Shown here: positions 9,296 through 17,586 of the stretch, in pieces
Position numbering within the stretch: position 1 is the stretch's first letter
Layout of the letters: each line of letters starts with the position of its first letter
DNA from: CAZRHH01 sp964599885
Lineage (GTDB): Bacteria > Chloroflexota > Dehalococcoidia > DSTF01 > JACRBR01
DNA: 45,576 nucleotides
NCBI GenBank assembly: GCA_964599885.1
Contig: CAZRHH010000018.1
Location: 1-45,576 of the forward strand
Reading direction: 5' to 3'
Translations under genes and position numbers: made by a program
Notes under the pieces: model-generated
Told to the model about the DNA's origin: nothing
The model's database searches: none
Seen by the model: the letters and a program-made list of their open reading frames with translations, nothing else

Positions 9296-9408
9296 TGCCG
9301 TCTGTCCTATCTACTAAGACGTTTCAGGGGCACGAAAGGTAACAACAAGCGTGCGGCAGATCTCGTAAAGATGCAACGTGTCCAGGGTCCTGCGAGCAGA
9401 CTTGAGAA

Positions 9409-11058
9409 TCACCCAGGGCCCAGAGAGTCCCTTCGCACCTTTCCGCTCGTTGTTCTTGGTATGTGGCCTGGCCGCACCGTGTCGACACTGATTGGGAATT
9501 CGGGTCCGAGGAATTCCTCGCCCGCGCTGACTACGGCTTCGATTAGCTTTCGACGCGATTCTCCAACTAGGCGGGTTTCACAAAGTATTCTGACCCGCTG
9601 TTCTTCGTCGAAAATCGGCACGGCAATGATACTGCGGGGGTTCACGTCTAGACGGCGAATAAGGCGCTGTTCTAGGTCCTCCATGAAGATGTTCTTTCCG
9701 CGCACGCTCACGTGCTGGGACGTCCGTCCAACAAAGTAGAGTTCTCCGCCATACATGAATCCCAAGTCGCCCGTGTGGATCCACTCATCGGCGAAAGTCT
9801 GAATCCTTGACTCACCCCAATATCGCGTGGCGGCAGCAGATCCTCCTACACAAATTTCGCCCAACCCGCCCGTTGACACGACCCGCCCGTCAGCATCCAC
9901 GATCCTAAGCTCCACCCCGCCCATCACTTGCCCACACGAAGTCAGCCACAAGGTCTTGACATCCCGGGCAAGAGACGAATCGAAGTGCATAAGATCGGCC
10001 TGGCCAACAATCGATGGCACGGATCCAACGGCCAGTGAACTCCGCACCACCCCGACGGCGTGCGCGATGAGGCTGCTCTCGCTCGCCGTCACCGCGAGGG
10101 TCGCCTCGGCTAGACCGTAAGCAGGCGTCAGCGCGCTCGCACGCAGTCCAAACGGCGAGAAGCGCTTTGCAAAGTCAGAGAGCAGGCCAAAGTCGATGGG
10201 CTCGGCACCAACTCCTGCCATTCGCCAACTGGACAAGTCTAGGTCTTCAGGGAGATGGTGTGCTCGGGCTAAGGCAAGACGATAGCCTTCGTTGGAGGAG
10301 GACGACAACGTACCGCGGAAGCGGTGGATCGTTGTCATCCATCGTGACGGATCTCGCATGAACTGCTGCGGCGTCATTAGCACTACGTTGATCTGTTTGG
10401 CGGCTAGTAGGACTGTTCCAACGAGTCCCATGTCGTGGAAAAGGGGTAACCAACTTACGCCGACGTCCTTGGTTGTCAGGTGCAGCGATTCGGATAGCAT
10501 GGATAGCTGCGCTTCGAGCATCCGCTTAGTCACTACCACTCCATTGGGCCGTGCTGTCGATCCTGACGTGTACTGGATGAACGGAATTGCGCTCGAGGCG
10601 TCAACTATCGAGTTCAAATAGTCACTCGACGCCTGAGCGAGATCGTGTATATCAGGGTCGAGGCAGGGAATCCGACGAGGCAGAGCTAACGGGTGGGATG
10701 ACGTCGGTCCAAGGAAAAACCCTGGGCGCGCATCGTCCAGAATAGGCACGAGGTAAGACGCGTAGGACTGAGTAGATTGCAGCTGACCCTGCATCGCTAC
10801 CGGGACGACCGTCGCCCCGAGAATCTGAAGGGCAAAGAAGTTTTCTAGAAACTGAAGCGGGGCCTGGCAGGGAACGATACAGACTGCGGTCGCACGAACT
10901 CCATTTTGGCGCAGATAGCTAGCCTTATCGGCGACTCTTCGCGAAAGGTCAGAGTAAGTAATCTCTGTCCAGCGATTTGAGCCATTCAACGCGGTTACAC
11001 CGCGAACGGTGAATGGCCTAAGAAGCCAATCCGTAATCAATCGGCTGTTCCGTTCCAA
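9409..11058 (-). CDS. fatty acyl-AMP ligase / acyl-ACP synthetase
   Basis: A 549-residue adenylate-forming enzyme. It activates a carboxylic acid with ATP and most likely loads it onto the acyl carrier protein encoded just upstream. The phosphate-binding loop YTSGST is at residues 163-168; SWLPLFHDMGLVG (about 202-214) is the form typical of fatty acyl-AMP ligases; YGLAEATLAV and TGDLGFMYGGELYFVGR follow; and the catalytic lysine lies in RTTSGKVRR near the end (about K541). The apparent start is a TTG at 11058 overlapping the ACP gene by 22 bases; another TTG at 11040 overlaps the ACP stop. The family usually feeds acyl chains to polyketide, lipopeptide or lipid pathways; here no polyketide synthase is nearby, only a sulfotransferase. 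Confidence 0.88.
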   Translation of the reverse strand: MERNSRLITDWLLRPFTVRGVTALNGSNRWTEITYSDLSRRVADKASYLRQNGVRATAVCIVPCQAPLQFLENFFALQILGATVVPVAMQGQLQSTQSYASYLVPILDDARPGFFLGPTSSHPLALPRRIPCLDPDIHDLAQASSDYLNSIVDASSAIPFIQYTSGSTARPNGVVVTKRMLEAQLSMLSESLHLTTKDVGVSWLPLFHDMGLVGTVLLAAKQINVVLMTPQQFMRDPSRWMTTIHRFRGTLSSSSNEGYRLALARAHHLPEDLDLSSWRMAGVGAEPIDFGLLSDFAKRFSPFGLRASALTPAYGLAEATLAVTASESSLIAHAVGVVRSSLAVGSVPSIVGQADLMHFDSSLARDVKTLWLTSCGQVMGGVELRIVDADGRVVSTGGLGEICVGGSAAATRYWGESRIQTFADEWIHTGDLGFMYGGELYFVGRTSQHVSVRGKNIFMEDLEQRLIRRLDVNPRSIIAVPIFDEEQRVRILCETRLVGESRRKLIEAVVSAGEEFLGPEFPISVDTVRPGHIPRTTSGKVRRDSLGPG

Positions 11059-11411
11059 CGTGCGGAGCTGGAGCCCTTGTCCTCGGCGACCCTGAGGTAT
11101 CCCAGCAGGAAGTTCACTACGTCGTTCACCGTGTGAATGTTTGCCCAGCCCACAATCGCGGCGGTATACGGGAGTGTGATGTCCAATCGATCCTCGAGCG
11201 AGACAATGAGATTCAGGCTTTCCAAGGAATCGAGATCCAGACGCGACGTCGCGCCGTCTGACTCCGCATCATCGCGGAACAGGTAGGTTCCGGGCCCGAT
11301 ATGAACGGACTTCGCCCTGCGTCCTGCCACCTCACATAGAGCATCGATCAACTCCCTCTCGATTCGTTGGTGAGTGATGGACGCATGGTGATGAATATCC
11401 TCTAAACACAT
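11037..11411 (-). CDS. acyl carrier protein
   Basis: A 124-residue carrier protein. The phosphopantetheine site is the serine in LDLDSLESLNLIVSLEDRL (S62), followed by the usual LDITLP helix-breaking segment and a last helix (TVNDVVNFLLGYL). It is longer than typical ACPs because of an N-terminal helix and a loop with acidic residues before the DSL motif. The ATG at 11411 overlaps the stop of the sulfotransferase gene. The ligase starts inside the ACP 3' end. The overlaps on both sides point to stoichiometric translation of sulfotransferase, ACP and ligase. Confidence 0.85.
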   Translation of the reverse strand: MCLEDIHHHASITHQRIERELIDALCEVAGRRAKSVHIGPGTYLFRDDAESDGATSRLDLDSLESLNLIVSLEDRLDITLPYTAAIVGWANIHTVNDVVNFLLGYLRVAEDKGSSSARWNGTAD

Positions 11412-12382
11412 GACGTCAACAACACTTCCGCGGTTTGTTGACCGGGCCGACACGCCCGATCGAGCGCGCGGCGCTGATCGGGCAGAAACGACGCGGACGA
11501 AGATGCAATGGGCCTGACGATGGCTGCAGCACTCTTCAACCAGTCACGGTCTACGTCAGAATCCGGCAAGAGGAAGTGCATGATGCGTCCAATCTGCATC
11601 TCCGGATCAGCGGTCAGGGACTCGTATCCTACGTTGAGAACGCGATCTGTAGGCAGTGCACGGAGCACCGCGGCGCCGCGCATCAACTGTGCCGACCAAT
11701 AGAGACCGAAGTCCTGGAGAGACGCTCCGGAGGACTCTTCAGTTTCGATCTGTTGTGTCCGGCGAGCGACGAGAGTGTTGACGATTGCAGAGAAGAATGG
11801 ATGCCGGCTCATGGAAAGCGCACACTCCGGACCGGACCGGATGATGTGCACGAACCGTGCAGAAGGCCAAGCCTTGATCAGGCGATCGACGTACGCCAGC
11901 GATCCCCCCGAACGTTCAACCCAGATCCTTCTCTGAAATCTGTCCGATAGCCAACTAAAGAGGTGCGAATATTGGACTTCGATGGAACGCAGTGGGAAGT
12001 CAGATACCACCGCACGAAGTTCATCGAGAAGGGCACGTGGCTCCCCTGAGAGATGGGGCAATGGCACCAAGAGCAAAGGTGCGACTCGATCACGAGGCGA
12101 GTCACCTGGATCAGGACGATAGAGGATTTCGGGGATGTCGACAGGCGACTGAAGCAGACGCGCCGCGGCGCCGTCGAGTGGAGCGCTGCAGTATTGCCAG
12201 AAGCCTTGACCGTCGTACTTTCCCCGTTCGAGGGAACTCTCCCTTCCGAGGACGGTGAAGAACTCCGACAGGCTGAGTACGTCCGGGTGCATACGCAAGA
12301 TCGTCGAGAGCAGAGTAGATCCACATCGTCCAGTGCCAACGACAAAGCGTCCATCTGACCTCGCGTTGCCCAATCTGTCCAT
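11402..12382 (-). CDS. sulfotransferase-family protein
   Basis: A 326-residue protein of the PAPS-dependent sulfotransferase fold. The 5'-phosphosulfate loop is GTGRCGSTLL at about residues 16-25. A second PAPS-binding element (RFVHIIRSGPECALSMSRHP) supplies the conserved Arg and Ser that contact the 3'-phosphate. The segment RIWVERSGGSLAYVDRLI fits the substrate side. The acceptor is unknown; the coupled ACP and acyl-AMP ligase suggest an acyl chain or acyl-derived lipid. The start at 12382 lies 4 bases after the stop of the CcdA-like gene, and the end overlaps the ACP start. Confidence 0.8.
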   Translation of the reverse strand: MDRLGNARSDGRFVVGTGRCGSTLLSTILRMHPDVLSLSEFFTVLGRESSLERGKYDGQGFWQYCSAPLDGAAARLLQSPVDIPEILYRPDPGDSPRDRVAPLLLVPLPHLSGEPRALLDELRAVVSDFPLRSIEVQYSHLFSWLSDRFQRRIWVERSGGSLAYVDRLIKAWPSARFVHIIRSGPECALSMSRHPFFSAIVNTLVARRTQQIETEESSGASLQDFGLYWSAQLMRGAAVLRALPTDRVLNVGYESLTADPEMQIGRIMHFLLPDSDVDRDWLKSAAAIVRPIASSSASFLPDQRRALDRACRPGQQTAEVLLTSCV

Positions 12383-12386
12383 TCCC

Positions 12387-13073
12387 CTACCCCGCGATAG
12401 ACACGAGCACCGAGCTCGCGAGAATCAGCGCACCAACGACGAGGGCGGTCGCCTGTATACGTCCTAACTGCGGCTCAAGCCAGCGAAAGCGACTCGGATA
12501 CCAATCGATCCAGCGGACGGCCAAGAGCGTTTCACCCCCAATTGAAAGAGCTCGGCCGGTCGCATAACTTCCCAGCAGCAGTGCCCCAAACAGAGGAGAC
12601 GCGCTCAGAGCGGCCGACGGCAGGACCACGTAGAGGCCGGCGTGGTCGACGAATGTCAGAAGACCGACACCTAGGAGTGCGCCATATGCCGTCATACCTA
12701 CCACCGGACCTCGCGTGCGTCGCCATGACTCGGGCACTTGCGCGTGTCGGTGTGGCATCGGCAGTCGAACCAACCCGAGCTCGTGGGAAGCCCAAGCCAA
12801 GGCGAGACCAGCAAGAGCTAGGTAACGAACGTCTGACGCAATCGCATCGAACTCCAGCAAGGCGCCAATCGATCCGAGAGCCGCGCCGAGACTGCCTGCA
12901 GTGGTCAGCATCGCCACGCTCATTCCTACGTAGCTCAATAAGCCCGAAACTCGCCTTCTCCCCTTCACGAGAGGAGCGATGGTCTGTGCCATCGAAACGT
13001 TTCAAGCGGTCGAGGCTTGGACGAACCCCGTTACAAATGCGATGGTCAGCAATGCCAGTTCTGAGTAATCCAT
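12387..13073 (-). CDS. CcdA-like redox membrane protein with in-frame TGA
   Basis: The annotatable frame from ATG 12992 gives 201 residues with about five membrane helices and an inner loop rich in basic residues (MPHRHAQVPESWRR), typical of the CcdA/DsbD-like membrane proteins found beside MauE. However, the same frame continues upstream through a TGA at 13002-13004 to an ATG at 13073, 6 bases after the stop of the Cys-rich gene. The added 23 codons form a first membrane helix ending GFVQASTA, directly followed by TGA and NVSMAQTIAPL. In CcdA-type proteins this position, after the first helix, holds a redox-active cysteine. The TGA may therefore be selenocysteine, a Cys-to-stop mutation, or a real stop with re-initiation at 12992. 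The usual second Cys is not visible. Confidence 0.65.
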
Positions 13074-13079
13074 GAACCT

Positions 13080-13532
13080 TCACCCGTTGCAGTTGCTCGT
13101 GCAGGAGGGGCTGCAATTTGAAAGACCCCCGCAACTCAGTGTGTGCTGACATCGACACGAGCATCCGCTGTGCCCTGGACATCCGCCACACAGGTAGTCG
13201 CAGGCTGTCAGACGTTTTCCTTGGCAACAGATCGTCCAGCAATACACGCTGGCGGCACCGCAGCCGGCTTTTTGACATCCGCTAGGCGTCGTGGTGGGTG
13301 AGCACGACACACAATTTGAACACGTGCCACACGTAGTACAAAACGGACAGTTGTAACATGTACCGCACAACGGCCCAGAACAAGCGGCTTCGGCAGTCAG
13401 TGGATCGAGTAGGCGTGAACCTGCGAGGCCAGCACCAACAACCGCACTAACCTGGGCCATCCGTACGAAGAAAGAGCGCCGCGACTGTGGACGACCCATA
13501 ACCTCTTCTATTCGTTCGATTGTCTTAGTCAT
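13080..13532 (-). CDS. Tat-exported 24-cysteine protein, MauA-like
   Basis: A 150-residue protein with a twin-arginine signal (SRRSFFVR, Arg 18-19, then a hydrophobic stretch to about residue 50). The mature ~100 residues contain 24 cysteines. Eight of them (residues 56 to 77) are spaced exactly every third residue, an unbroken CxxC ladder; the C-terminal half has CC, CSCRC and similar clusters. The order with MauD-like and MauE-like genes, and the Tat signal, recall the methylamine dehydrogenase light chain MauA. Only one tryptophan (W99) is present, so the tryptophan tryptophylquinone cofactor, which needs two, cannot form. It may be a disulfide-rich surface protein or a metal-binding protein. 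ATGA overlap with the MauD-like stop fixes the start. Confidence 0.78.
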   Translation of the reverse strand: MTKTIERIEEVMGRPQSRRSFFVRMAQVSAVVGAGLAGSRLLDPLTAEAACSGPLCGTCYNCPFCTTCGTCSNCVSCSPTTTPSGCQKAGCGAASVYCWTICCQGKRLTACDYLCGGCPGHSGCSCRCQHTLSCGGLSNCSPSCTSNCNG

Positions 13533-14149
13533 GACGACGCAATGCTCCTTTCTTCGACGATGATCTCCTGTGGCCCTGAAGTTTGGTCGGCACCAGGATG
13601 CCCGAGAGCGTGGTTGAGCATCGCGAGCACCTCATCCCAGTGGTTCGCGCTTCCGCGTGCTCCAACTTTGCCGTCCACAACGATAGTGACGAACGGGGTC
13701 ACATTCGAAGCGTTGTACGCCACTGCAGTCTGACCGTCTTCGTCGAGCAGAAGCCGCCTAATTCCCTCCCTCCGAGCCCATTCAATGGCCGAGGAACGGC
13801 TTGCCTCCGTCATGAGCAAGATCTCAGCCCGATCAAATCTATTCGGCATGCCCTCCAGCACTTTTGCACACCCGCTGCAACCTGGCGCAACGAACATTAC
13901 GAGCGTAGATTCATTGCTTTGTGGGTCGAAACGAAAAGGGCGCCCGGACACTACGTCTTCGAGTACGAACCCAGGCGCTGTGGCAGCGAGTTCGAGCCCC
14001 CAGTCCGTCGTATCGAATGGTCTGGCTCGAAGACCCAGTCGCTCGTTTGCAACCGCCATTTGCCTGAGCAGGCCAATTACAAGCGCAGCGAGCGCCACTA
14101 CCACGATCCAGAGCACTACCAGACTCGCAACCAGAATCCAAAGCATCAT
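13529..14149 (-). CDS. MauD-like membrane-anchored thioredoxin
   Basis: A 206-residue protein with one N-terminal membrane helix (about residues 3-29), the MauD-like stretch VANERLGLRARPF, and an extracytoplasmic thioredoxin/TlpA domain. The active site is APGCSGC (Cys 91 and 94). The later cis-proline region is NVTPFVTIV. MauD proteins make or reshuffle disulfides in the Cys-rich MauA; here the evident client is the 24-cysteine protein encoded directly downstream. Both junctions are ATGA overlaps (with MauE-like upstream and the Cys-rich gene downstream), so the three are translated as a unit. Confidence 0.85.
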   Translation of the reverse strand: MMLWILVASLVVLWIVVVALAALVIGLLRQMAVANERLGLRARPFDTTDWGLELAATAPGFVLEDVVSGRPFRFDPQSNESTLVMFVAPGCSGCAKVLEGMPNRFDRAEILLMTEASRSSAIEWARREGIRRLLLDEDGQTAVAYNASNVTPFVTIVVDGKVGARGSANHWDEVLAMLNHALGHPGADQTSGPQEIIVEERSIASS

Positions 14150-14673
14150 GCGTCTCCCGTCGACTTAGCCAGCTGCCTGATCTGGCCCAGACTGGGCAGG
14201 AATAGAGCAGCAGCACACAGAGTGGCAGCCCCAATCAAGAGCTGAACTGGATATTCAGCCGACAATGGGTTCCAGGTTGCGGTGCCGATTGCGTAAGCTG
14301 GAATAACTGTGACTAACAGGACAACATTTCGGATGACAGCCTGCCCCGTGGTTAGTCGAATCCAATCGCCAAAACAACTGCAGCTGCGATTAGTGTGGGA
14401 TCTCCGCGATAGAAGGTAGGCCGCGAAGGCGATGAGAACGAGCTGCGAAACCGCTATTGGAACAAGCCAATCTGCGGAGACCGTAAGCCCAACCGCGAGG
14501 GCAAGTTCCAATAGCGGAAGGCCGACGACGAGATAGCTCGCAAACCGAGGCCTTACGCCGTCCTCAATTAGCTCGTATCGAAAGACTTCCCGAGATCTCA
14601 GTTTGGTGGAAGCCGCTATAACGAACACTAAAGCGACCGACACGCGCAGGGCAATGACAAGATCTGTCGGCAT
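14146..14673 (-). CDS. MauE/DoxX-like membrane redox protein
   Basis: A 175-residue integral membrane protein with four predicted helices. The motif CSCFGDW at residues 98-104, after the third helix, is the diagnostic cysteine pair of MauE/DoxX redox-associated membrane proteins. An early ASTKL segment at the end of helix 1 also fits the family. It probably passes oxidising or reducing equivalents between the membrane and the MauD-like thioredoxin. GAGG precedes the ATG, and the previous gene ends 11 bases upstream. Its stop overlaps the start of the MauD-like gene. Confidence 0.85.
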   Translation of the reverse strand: MPTDLVIALRVSVALVFVIAASTKLRSREVFRYELIEDGVRPRFASYLVVGLPLLELALAVGLTVSADWLVPIAVSQLVLIAFAAYLLSRRSHTNRSCSCFGDWIRLTTGQAVIRNVVLLVTVIPAYAIGTATWNPLSAEYPVQLLIGAATLCAAALFLPSLGQIRQLAKSTGDA

Positions 14674-14684
14674 GAGGTTGCCTC

Positions 14685-15404
14685 TTACGTCTTGACCAAG
14701 GCATACGCCGAGAGGATCCCTCGCTCACGTCCAACAGGGAGCCATCCCCGCTCATAGAACCAGAGCAACGAGTCAAACTGGGCGAGCGGTCCGCCGTGTA
14801 CCAATGCGCCGCCAATGAGGCCGTGCGTGATTTGAGTTAGCTGGCGCTGCATGCCAGTGCTGACCTCGTCACCCATTTTCTCGATGTTGTGGATCCGGCT
14901 CCCTAACCACCCCGTTAGCACAGTGGCAGCAGTTACCGCAGAGTGAACATAGTCCTCTATCGCCCCGCGACGCGCTTCCTCCATTAGCGCGTCCAATGCT
15001 TCCACCTGTGATAGGTAGTTTCCGCGATATAGTCTGCCAACACGTGCTGCCGCTAAAGGACCGTTGATCTCCACAAGCTCGATCGAGAGGGCTTCGCCGT
15101 ACTGGTCGGCATGGCCGCGAGCTAGCTCGTCGGGTTCAACTCGACTGGCGGAGTAGGGGTCGAGATCGTTCAGGCGCCGCAGCTGATCGGCGAAGGCTTT
15201 GCCATTGGGAAAGAACGATGCCATCTCATCGAACAATTGTCTTCGTCCAGCGTCCGCCGGCAAGCTGACAAATTGCCGCACGATGGAGTCATAGCACTGG
15301 TTGAGGGTCGAATCCGCGAAGCCTCTGAACCCGAGGTTACGCGCCGTTTTTTCGACGTGCGTTCGAAGCTCGATGGGGACGTCATGCTGGACTGCATTCG
15401 GCAT
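14685..15404 (-). CDS. helical protein of unknown function, first gene of the Mau-like operon
   Basis: A 239-residue, mostly helical soluble protein that I do not recognise. Visible features are an acidic/aromatic N-terminal half (FRGFADSTLNQCYDSIV), then GHADQYGEALSIELVEING, and a glycine-rich hydrophobic stretch near the end (THGLIGGALVHGGPLAQF). There is no signal peptide. The start at 15404 is supported by AAGGAGG 9 bases upstream, the best ribosome binding site in the operon; the open frame extends further but without such a site. As the promoter-proximal gene of the MauE/MauD/Cys-rich operon and divergent to the LuxR-type regulator, it may bind a precursor or act in regulation. Confidence 0.72.
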   Translation of the reverse strand: MPNAVQHDVPIELRTHVEKTARNLGFRGFADSTLNQCYDSIVRQFVSLPADAGRRQLFDEMASFFPNGKAFADQLRRLNDLDPYSASRVEPDELARGHADQYGEALSIELVEINGPLAAARVGRLYRGNYLSQVEALDALMEEARRGAIEDYVHSAVTAATVLTGWLGSRIHNIEKMGDEVSTGMQRQLTQITHGLIGGALVHGGPLAQFDSLLWFYERGWLPVGRERGILSAYALVKT

Positions 15405-15544
15405 TGAAGCTGTCCTCCTTAAACGCGCCTGGGGGATAGTCGTAAGTAAGATTATGGTCGCTGCGGTTGCATTCGATAGCGGCGAAATCCGGGGGGAATG
15501 TTCTGCGGGGAAACTGACGAACGGGTATTGACATACCATCTAGA

Positions 15545-15802
15545 ATGTATTCCATGCCTCGGAATCATCAACTGACACACCGGGAGATGGAAGTCTTGTT
15601 GCTCGTTGCTTATGGGCGAACCGATCTGCAGATTGCGCATCAATTGGGAATCGGTCGGAGGACGGCAAGCCGCCACGTGTCTGTGATCTTGGAGAAGTTG
15701 AATGGCGCAACGAGGACAGAAGCTACTCGAATCGCGTTGAGCGTCGGCCTGATCCGGTTTGATCAGACCAAGGGACTGTTCGAGTTCATTGGCGGCGCGT
15801 GA
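15545..15802 (+). CDS. stand-alone LuxR/GerE-type HTH regulator
   Basis: An 85-residue protein that is almost entirely a GerE/LuxR DNA-binding domain: LTHREMEVLLLVAYGRTDLQ, then IAHQLGIGRRTASRHVSVIL and the last helix NGATRTEATRIAL. No receiver or ligand-binding domain is present, as in other solo regulators of this size. It starts at 15545 (or 15554) and diverges from the Mau-like operon across 140 bp, so it probably controls that operon. The gap contains TTGACA at 15529, too close to the start codon to serve as its -35 with a normal spacer. Confidence 0.85.
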   Translation: MYSMPRNHQLTHREMEVLLLVAYGRTDLQIAHQLGIGRRTASRHVSVILEKLNGATRTEATRIALSVGLIRFDQTKGLFEFIGGA

Positions 15803-16587
15803 AGCCGGGTTCCGCAACCAATAAGGTTGTTGAGGAGTGCACATGCAGCAGCACCAGGCGACCCTAGTCGTGCCGGACTAGTCCTGGTGTCAAATACACG
15901 CGCTTCAAGACCGCGAAGCTTCGCGTCCTGCGCCGCGAGGACTGTCCTAGGATCAAACAGAATCGAGCCGTGCTCATCCGCGCAGGAGGGCTAAACTGGT
16001 GGCGGAAGCGTTTCTGCTCAATCTCGCAAGCGAGACGGCCTCGCTCACGAGGCTCTAGGCGGAGGAGTGTTCCGCGTTCGCTACCGACGTGACGGAGGCT
16101 GAGGATCCTATGCAGACTTGCGTCCGCGTTCCGTCAGGGGTAATGGGACGCGCACGTTCTCTGTTTTACGCCGACGGCGGCCTGCCGTCGTCGCGATCCC
16201 TGATCCTCGCACACACACGATGGGCCAGATCAAGAAAATGTGTGCCCTCGGTGGGGGTTGACAAGCATTCGATCTCAAGCGTAATGTCTACGCTTAGCCG
16301 ACGCCTCGGTAGGTAAATTGCGTACGTTCTTGTAACCGCGGTCGGGCGAGCGCGATCTGGATAGTCAGGCGAACTCGAGCGCTCGCACCACCGGTGCCGA
16401 AGCTCCATTCGAGGACATCGCCTTGAGCGCTCAGCGTGAACGATCGTCGTATTCCAGGGTCGTCCAGAATCTTGCGCGCCTCCTTCGTCGGGCCTGGTTA
16501 GCTAGTGGCCTGCCGAAGGAAATGCCAACGACGTGGTCGACGGCAATAGCGGCGTGCCGAATGGAATTACGTCTACGCCTGGGTTCG
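15803..16587. other. gene-poor region with a long hairpin and decayed frames
   Basis: At 15852-15889 there is a composite hairpin: outer stem CACCAGG/CCTGGTG and inner stem CTAGTC/GACTAG with a 6-base loop; a possible RNA structure or terminator for the LuxR gene, without a T-run. On the minus strand a frame from 16497 to 16294 without a start codon reads like a beta-rich protein remnant (DVLEWSFGTGGASARVRLT). Just downstream of the stop at 16588 a 29-codon frame starts in an ATGA overlap. Together these suggest that a second minus-strand gene behind 16588-17331 has decayed. No other gene is supported. Confidence 0.4.
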
Positions 16588-17331
16588 TCATGGCTTTATG
16601 AACCCGAACCACGTTTCGTCCCCTTGCCGGAATGGCGCGCGCTCAATGCTAACCGTCTCGAACCAAGGTGCCTGTTTTGGCTTCCCTTGCGATGGATCCC
16701 AGGGACATCGCCTCGTCTCGACTACCAAAGTCGCGCGATCCGCTGGCGCCGATTGCCATTGAATCGGCCCATCTGGTCCGCGAAATGTGATCGTGGATCC
16801 ATCGTACGGCAGGCGAGTCCACTTACCCTGTTTGTAGTAGGCGTGCTCGACCCCTTCCCACCATGGTTTGTCGGCGGCCTTACAAATCTTCCCGGCGTTG
16901 AGCTTGTCGACGCGATGCCTCCAACCCCAATAGTTGTTCACGGCGGCAGCATCAACGTGATTTCGCGCGAAGAGCTGAGTCTTTATGTGCGGACCGTCAC
17001 CGATCTCCACTACGAGATTCAACGCCGCATGGTTGCAGGGCTCCTTGAGAACGTTCTTACTGTTACTAAAAGCTGGATACTCGTAGTTGACGCGAAGGAC
17101 TCGTCCGTACTCGATCTTCCGCACATCCGCGATACGAACGTGCTGTTGTTGGATCTCGGCGTTGCCCCAGAGTCCGTCACGTCGGGCGACCACGACGATG
17201 TTGTTATACACATCCCAGGTGTTACCATCCGGCTTCCAACACAGATCCAGGATGCCTGGCTTTACGGTAGAGGGCGTTAGCCTGATCACGTCGTTCTCGA
17301 TGGTCGCTTCGGGTACATCGACCTTTGGCAT
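16588..17331 (-). CDS. hypothetical protein, tryptophan-rich
   Basis: A 247-residue protein that I do not recognise. It is rich in tryptophan and aromatic residues (KPWWEGVEHAYYKQGKWTRL, AVNNYWGWRHRV) and predicted to be mainly beta strands, without a signal peptide or membrane helix. The ATG at 17331 is chosen because GAGGTGG lies 6 bases upstream; a GTG nine bases earlier is possible. A long open frame on the opposite strand (16423-17280) is basic and lacks family-like patterns, so I take this strand as coding. The last codons overlap a short decayed frame, hinting at a former second gene. Confidence 0.6.
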   Translation of the reverse strand: MPKVDVPEATIENDVIRLTPSTVKPGILDLCWKPDGNTWDVYNNIVVVARRDGLWGNAEIQQQHVRIADVRKIEYGRVLRVNYEYPAFSNSKNVLKEPCNHAALNLVVEIGDGPHIKTQLFARNHVDAAAVNNYWGWRHRVDKLNAGKICKAADKPWWEGVEHAYYKQGKWTRLPYDGSTITFRGPDGPIQWQSAPADRATLVVETRRCPWDPSQGKPKQAPWFETVSIERAPFRQGDETWFGFIKP

Positions 17332-17586
17332 GTTTTCCACCTCATCTACTTCGCGAGGCTATCCTACCTAAGAAAGTGCCCCTACGTCGGTCTGCGACCA
17401 ACACGTTAGCAAGGATCGGAGTCCGAGCGAATGAGGCGCGGTGGCGTTTGCGCGTGAGGCGCCGCAGGAGGTCGAACGTCCGGCGTAAGTCTCGACTTTC
17501 CCGCGCGGCTATCGACGGATTGACACTACCGCTGGCACTATGTGGACATGGTGTGTGAAATAGCGAAGGGAGCCAGCGTGAGGATG

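Noticed and set aside
13080..14673. Functional methylamine dehydrogenase maturation cluster
   Set aside because: The Cys-rich protein has one tryptophan, so the two-Trp cofactor cannot form, and no heavy-chain or mauG gene is present.
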